Source: Hermatobates lingyangjiaoensis (lineage: Eukaryota > Arthropoda > Insecta > Hemiptera > Hermatobatidae). Taken from it: a stretch of 64,000 nucleotides of DNA. The number at the start of each line of letters is the position of its first letter. The first letter of the stretch is position 1. Below, one piece after another: positions 59,838-64,000 of the stretch. The translations under genes and the position numbers were made by a program. Location of the stretch: assembly GCA_026182355.1 (NCBI GenBank), contig JAPFBL010000561.1, positions 62,001 through 126,000 on the forward strand, given 5' to 3'. Below the pieces are notes generated by a model, which did no database searches, was not told the origin of the DNA, and saw only the letters and a list, made by a program, of their open reading frames with translations.

Positions 59838-60062
59838 AAAGATTTCACATAAACACGTGAAATAACAATCAATGATCAAACCACAATAAGAAAATGGGAA
59901 AACAAGACTTTCAACCGTAACAAGCGGTCTTCATCAGAGTCAAAAACCCAACTGAAACACTAGATGTAGAGAACATCTGGTGAGGGGTTGAGAAGGTTAC
60001 GGTTGAAGGGATCTTAGTCTTGTTTTCCCATTTTCTTATTGTGGTTTGATCATTGATGGTTA
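59838..60062. mobile_element. H1 element with damaged core
   Basis: Left arm with CTGATGA and stem II; the right arm carries only the GTTACGGTTGAAGGGATCTTAG remnant. Confidence 0.6.
59909..59937 (-). ncRNA. hammerhead core, family H1, palindrome deleted
   Basis: CTGATGA, ACCG/CGGT and GAAA are kept, but AGATCT is missing, so stem III cannot form. Confidence 0.45.
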
Positions 60063-60088
60063 TATTACATGTATATTGTTACACTATG

Positions 60089-60895
60089 TTATATAAAATC
60101 TATATTATTTATGAATTTGTAAAAACTAAAATTAATCAGTTCAATTCTGCTTGGTGGCTCGTTTAACCCTTGTAACATTGCAGTTTTCTGATGATGGTGT
60201 CTGTTGTTATTAAGGAGAGTACAATGGAAGAGAAGGTGATCTGGGGTTTGGACATTAAGGTTATCACAGCTGCATAAAGCTGAGTTATCAATTTTAAAAC
60301 CATTGAAGTAACTTATAAATTTACCATGTTTGGTTAGAAACATAGTTAATTGGTAGTTGTTCAAATCAAGGTGTTTTTTTGATAATCTGCTGAGTACTGT
60401 AGGTAAATATTGCTTGGTCTGAGATGCTTTTAGAGTTACCATCCATTCCTCTTCCCATACCTGTAACAATCCTATTTCTGCCAACTTCTCTGCATATGAC
60501 TTTGCAAACTGATTTAAAGATTCCTCTGTTGAAGTCATTTTCGCTAGCACATCTGCTCTTTTGTTCCCTTCAATACCAGCATGTGCTTTGATCCATCAGA
60601 TTGAGAAGATCCACTCACCTATATCCAACACGTCAATCAATATTCTCCTACTTAACATAACTAGAGGATAATGTACCTTGCTATTGTTGATCATATCTGT
60701 GGAAGTCGTGTTGCCCGTATGAATTATAAATCTCTTGTTAGTGATATATAAACTATTATTCTGCAACCATTCCAGAGCTTTCCATACAGCCATTAATTCT
60801 GCTTGATTATTTCAACAGAAGCCTGCAAGCTTAAACTTATCTTCAAATATTTCCTCTTCTCCTTTATATATTACTATTGCACAGCCAACATTATA
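60089..60895 (-). pseudogene. LINE RNase H domain and Cys-rich tail, decayed
   Basis: Minus strand: GCAIVIYKGEEEIFEDKFKL, a stop, NQAELMAVWKALEWLQNNSL, WIKAHAGIEGNKRADVLAKM (RNase H end with the last Asp), then RLSKKHLDLNNYQLTMFLTK and CSCDNLNVQTPDHLLFHC. A frame change lies near 60590. A different LINE family from that at 44.2-50.2 kb; the 14.4-kb fragment may be related. Confidence 0.7.
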
Positions 60896-61021
60896 GTATA
60901 CTATAATAAACTATTACAATAGAGGTTTACAATAAATTATTGTAGGAAGATAAACTTTACGAAAACTATCAGTTTAAACAAGAGCGTTTACACTTAATAA
61001 CTTTGTGTACTGTTATATGAG

Positions 61022-61278
61022 CCGCTTATTTTGAAAGTGGCCTAATTCCATTTATGTTAAAAACGAGATATTTAAGGGTTTGCGTTTTACAAAATTTAAA
61101 AATATTGTCATTTTATTTATCAACTAATTTTTGTTATAAAAAAACTTAGTAATTTTAAATAAATTTTGTACAATTTGCTGCAAAAGGTAAAGATAACGTA
61201 AAAATGTAATTTTTTAAATAGCTAGCTAAATTTTTTTGGAAAATGGAATTAGGCCACTTTCAAAATAAACGGCTCATA
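61022..61278. mobile_element. MITE with 45-bp terminal inverted repeats
   Basis: ATGAGCCGCTTATTTTGAAA ... GGAATT and its almost perfect complement. AT-rich interior; TATA on both sides suggests TA-type duplication. Confidence 0.75.
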
Positions 61279-61304
61279 TATACTATTGTTGATTGTTGAT
61301 CAAC

Positions 61305-61508
61305 AAGCCAAAGAATCAATATCAATATATTGATTGGACAGGAGCTAAATTTATTACCTATGAAAAATCAATGTTGTTAAGAAATATTATTGAATCGTCT
61401 CTAATTAAATTTAATAGATCAAATATTATAAACATTAGTAACGGTCTTTTCAAACTTGATACTTTCTTTACGAGGGCAATAGCCTCTTCTAAGAATGTTG
61501 ACAGCTAG
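61305..61508 (+). pseudogene. Penelope-like GIY-YIG endonuclease, C-terminal fragment
   Basis: [20 protein letters not shown] and LFKLDTFFTRAIASSKNVDS match 33622-33860 closely. The catalytic N-terminal half is missing. Confidence 0.8.
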
Positions 61509-61671
61509 CAGATAGTTTTTTACTCTTTCTTACTGTACTCCTTTGTTTCCCCCAAATATCCCTTTCTGGATATTAGTCCTTTCCTGCGCTTTCACCCTTT
61601 TAAAATACCACTCTTCTCAACCCCTCAGCAGATGTTTTCTGTATCTAGTGTTTCAGTTGGGTTTTTTGACT

Positions 61672-61700
61672 CTGACGAAGATTGCTTGTTACAGTTGAAA
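61672..61700 (+). ncRNA. hammerhead ribozyme core, family H1 with compensatory changes
   Basis: Stem II is ATTG/CAGT where other copies have ACCG/CGGT. One C-G became U-A by two changes and another became a U-G wobble, so pairing is kept. Stem III is AGATTT. Confidence 0.8.
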
Positions 61701-61749
61701 GATTTTAGTCTTGTTTTCCCATTTCATATTGTGGTTTGATCATATACTA

Positions 61750-62400
61750 TTGTGTAATATAAACTACACTATCTTGTAGTTGTAGTCTTGGTTAAACTTA
61801 ACAGTTGTGCTAAAAGTTTCTTTTCTTAAAATTATTTATTCCTTACTTCTTATGTAATAGTTTATTGTTTTATATAATTCCAAAAATTTAATATTCCTGC
61901 TTAAAAAAGAAAAAAACAAATTAAATAAAACAGAAATTTTGATATTGAAAGTTCTTTTCCACCTATATCTACATTCTTATAAAACTCTGTTTATCTTGAT
62001 TGGTTGTTTGCACACAGGTGAAACTTTGACTACATCTTAATTCCAATTTCTGACGAACTAGCAAACGTACCCATCTTTGACGGAATCAAAAATTCTATTA
62101 TACTTGGTATTCCAAAATACCATGGAATACCATACCAATTATAGTATTATACTAATTGCTGAGTAATTATAGTAAGGGCTGAGAATTGCTCGTTCACAAA
62201 ACTATTTATTCTAAATAGATAGCACATCCTGAAATCTGGGAAACACCTTTTCAATGATGTCAAATATGCAATATCTTCATATGCTCAAATGAAATTAAAA
62301 ATCAACTAACAATACCTACTTGCCACACCTGTGTATTTTCAAAACAAACTTGTCTGTGAAGTTAGCAAAATACAGCTTAAAGCCCCGTAACTTCGCTTAT
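61750..62400. other. AT-rich stretch, no feature seen
   Basis: No coding pattern or clear repeat. Confidence 0.45.
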
Positions 62401-62815
62401 GTACTGAATTATCAATTTATTTAGAGCCTATATTTTAAGTTAGGTATACACAAATCTAGTGTCAAAGTTTCAGCTCGCTATGCCTCATAGTGGCTGAGTT
62501 TACTTGTGACAAACGTTTTTGCTTTAAACGTCCATAACTTCACTTCTACGTTGAATTTCCAATCAATTCAGAGCCTATATTTTAAGTTAGGCATACACAA
62601 ATCTAATGTCAAAGTTTCAGCTCGCTATGTCTCATGGTGGTTGAGTTTACTTGTGACAAACGTTTTTGCTTTAAACGTGCATAACTTCACTTCTACGTTT
62701 AATTTCCAATCAATTCAGAGCCTATATTTTAAGTTAGACATACACAAATTTACTATCAACGTTTCAGCTTGATATGCGTTATGGTGGCTGAGTTTACTTG
62801 TGACAAAATTTTGCG
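62400..62815 (+). repeat. three tandem units of ~137 bp
   Basis: AGAGCCTATATTTTAAGTTA ... GACAAACGTTTTTGCTTTAA repeated; the last unit is cut. Confidence 0.85.
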
Positions 62816-63039
62816 AACAAACTGACAAACCGACAGAAATTTTTCTAAGGGTGGATTCGGTTTCTCCAATGTATGAAACGTAAAGAAAACTTGAAATGAG
62901 TCAGTTCTAAGTAGGGCTGTGGAGTCGGACCTATTATGGCCGATTTATTATTACTATAATTTATTTTATTTTATTATTATTTTTATTTTATTATTAGGGC
63001 CGATTTGTTTGAAGCAAACAAATAGTAGCCATCATGTAA

Positions 63040-63175
63040 CAATATGAAATTTAGGTATGTTGCAACATAAACAGATTTCCAAGCCCTGAAGATGACATAA
63101 ATATATGTCGAAACGTCGGCGAAAGGACTAAGTTTAAAATCATTAGACAACCCTAAAAAAAAACCCATATATATA
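63040..63175 (+). mobile_element. H6 hammerhead arm
   Basis: Matches 37600-37700 inverted; ends at a short (TA)n. Confidence 0.65.
63086..63113 (+). ncRNA. hammerhead ribozyme core, family H6
   Basis: CTGAAGA, GACAT-AAATAT-ATGTC, GAA, ACGT, C17, stem I GCC/GGC. Confidence 0.85.
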
Positions 63176-63291
63176 TATAACTTTAAATTACTCTAAGCAC
63201 GACACAGAAAAAAGAACACTTACAGAATTCAATATTTTATCTTTAATACCCGTCGTTATTAACACTATTCACTTCTTACTAATCACCGACG

Positions 63292-63322
63292 TTTCAGTCT
63301 CCACTGAACTGACCATCTTCAG
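63292..63322 (-). ncRNA. hammerhead ribozyme core, ACGT family
   Basis: CTGAAGA, stem II GGTC/GACT (one G-U) with a large loop, GAA, ACGT, C17, stem I ACT/GGT. Confidence 0.65.
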
Positions 63323-63334
63323 AGTATTCAAACG

Positions 63335-63745
63335 GTGGCCTGGTACCCTTAAGGCTCCGTTCGTAATACAGTAACCATTGTATCTTCCATCCTTCATCAA
63401 GGATCGCATAACGCCTTAGATTGGGGCTCGTATAAGAGAAGAGGATTTGGGAAGTTAGAAGGATGTGAAACGAAGGTGGTCAGGCCCAGCCCCTGATCAC
63501 CTTCTCCTCCTCTTTCGTTTGTCCCTGCATAGAGCAGTCAGGCCCAGCCCCTGATCACCTTCTCCTCCTCTTTCGTTTGTCCCTGCATAGAGCAGTCAGG
63601 CCCAGCCCCTGATCACCTTCTCCTCCTCTTTCGTTTGTCCCTGCTTATAGCAGGTTAACAGGGTAACCTCGTGAAGGCCGAAAGTCGGAGTTGAGTGTTA
63701 GAGGCTATTAGTGGCGCTTAATCACTCCATTACTACCCCTTAGTG
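63335..63745. repeat. fragment of the 10.5/12.3-kb LINE-tail repeat with 59-bp triplication
   Basis: CTGGTACCCTTAAGGCTCCG ... as at 13140-13440. GTCAGGCCCAGCCCCTGATC units occur three times at 63479-63655. Confidence 0.7.
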
Positions 63746-63779
63746 AACACTGCCCAGACCTTTTTAAATTCCTTGCATA

Positions 63780-63945
63780 TTGTTAGTGCTACAGAGGTTA
63801 GTAAATAAGATATCATTTATTGATATAAATTTACCTAGTCCCATAAACATTAGTCCCATTGATGATGCACCCTTTGCAAAACCGGTTGGGCGACTTCACC
63901 AGCCCTTATACGAGGTATGACTGTTAAAAATGATATCTTTTTGAA
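63780..63945 (+). repeat. H9 hammerhead-bearing repeat copy
   Basis: TTAGTCCCATTGATGATGCA ... GGGCGACTTCACCAGC matches 28280-28350. Confidence 0.65.
63859..63880 (+). ncRNA. hammerhead-like core, family H9, G12 changed
   Basis: TTGATGA, stem II GCA-CCCTT-TGC, then AAA instead of GAA, palindromic ACCGGT. Probably inactive. Confidence 0.45.
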
Positions 63946-64000
63946 TTGGATGAAATTGAAGTTGAAGGAATCGTCATATTAGGACCCTAATTTAATTGAA

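Larger units (their letters stand above)
61293..61745 (+). mobile_element. Penelope-like element 3' end with H1 hammerhead
   Basis: GIY-YIG C-terminal fragment [20 protein letters not shown] ... ends at TAG (61506-61508). It is followed by the 3' UTR with GTACTCCTTTGTTTCCCC and an H1 core. It is the plus-strand twin of 33341-33921. Confidence 0.85.

Overview
This window is animal nuclear DNA, AT-rich and very dense in repeats. The introns (GT-AG, some only 60-80 bp), the gene set and the mix of mobile elements (Penelope-like, RTE, I/LOA-type LINE, Tigger/pogo, mariner and hAT-like elements, tRNA-headed SINEs) suggest an arthropod. I cannot name the species.

Three host genes can be rebuilt exon by exon. 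(1) ZMAT2, a spliceosomal U1-type zinc-finger protein, lies on the minus strand at 4244-9309 in four exons (201 aa). (2) A zinc-independent quinone oxidoreductase-like protein of the MDR superfamily lies on the plus strand at 9713-16160 in six exons (360 aa). It diverges from ZMAT2 across about 400 bp. (3) A FoxN1/4-type forkhead transcription factor lies on the minus strand, with coding exons spread over 31729-54158 and a possible promoter and 5' UTR exon near 57.8 kb. The exon holding the second half of its forkhead domain is embedded in two tandem arrays. The 3' part of the exon with its splice donor is repeated about 8 times (39.35-40.23 kb), and the splice acceptor with the first codons is repeated many times (40.3-41.8 kb).

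The most striking content is a very large set of hammerhead ribozyme motifs. I count more than 40 cores of the form CTGANGA - hairpin - GAA, in about ten unrelated sequence families. In nearly every intact copy the bases before CTGANGA pair with the bases after the cleavage position (stem I), a hairpin forms stem II, and stem III is a loopless 4-6 nt palindrome (AGATCT, ACGCGT, AATT, ATAT, ACATGT, ACGT, AGGCCT or ACCGGT). A loopless stem III can only form between two copies. Most motifs occur as head-to-head inverted pairs, so both strands carry a ribozyme, and many sit inside (TA)n microsatellites. In three places the same motif lies just downstream of a decayed GIY-YIG endonuclease reading frame of a Penelope-like element. 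One of these (31911-32755) has a 12-bp target duplication. The foldbacks are therefore most likely non-autonomous Penelope-like derivatives.

Layout: 0-4.2 kb repeats, foldbacks, a mariner remnant and a minisatellite; 4.2-9.3 kb ZMAT2 with minisatellite-filled introns; 9.7-16.2 kb the oxidoreductase with LINE tails in its introns; 16.3-24.6 kb a dense ribozyme-foldback cluster; 25.1-26.9 kb a 33-bp array with inverted flanks; 29.1-31.1 kb another minisatellite; 31.7-54.2 kb FoxN1/4, whose introns hold Penelope-like elements, MITEs, a nearly complete 6-kb LINE (44.2-50.2 kb, antisense to the gene) and a 5'-truncated RTE element (51.0-52.9 kb); 54.2-64 kb short tandem repeats, SINE heads, MITEs, a decayed LINE RNase H domain, a Penelope-like 3' end and further hammerheads.
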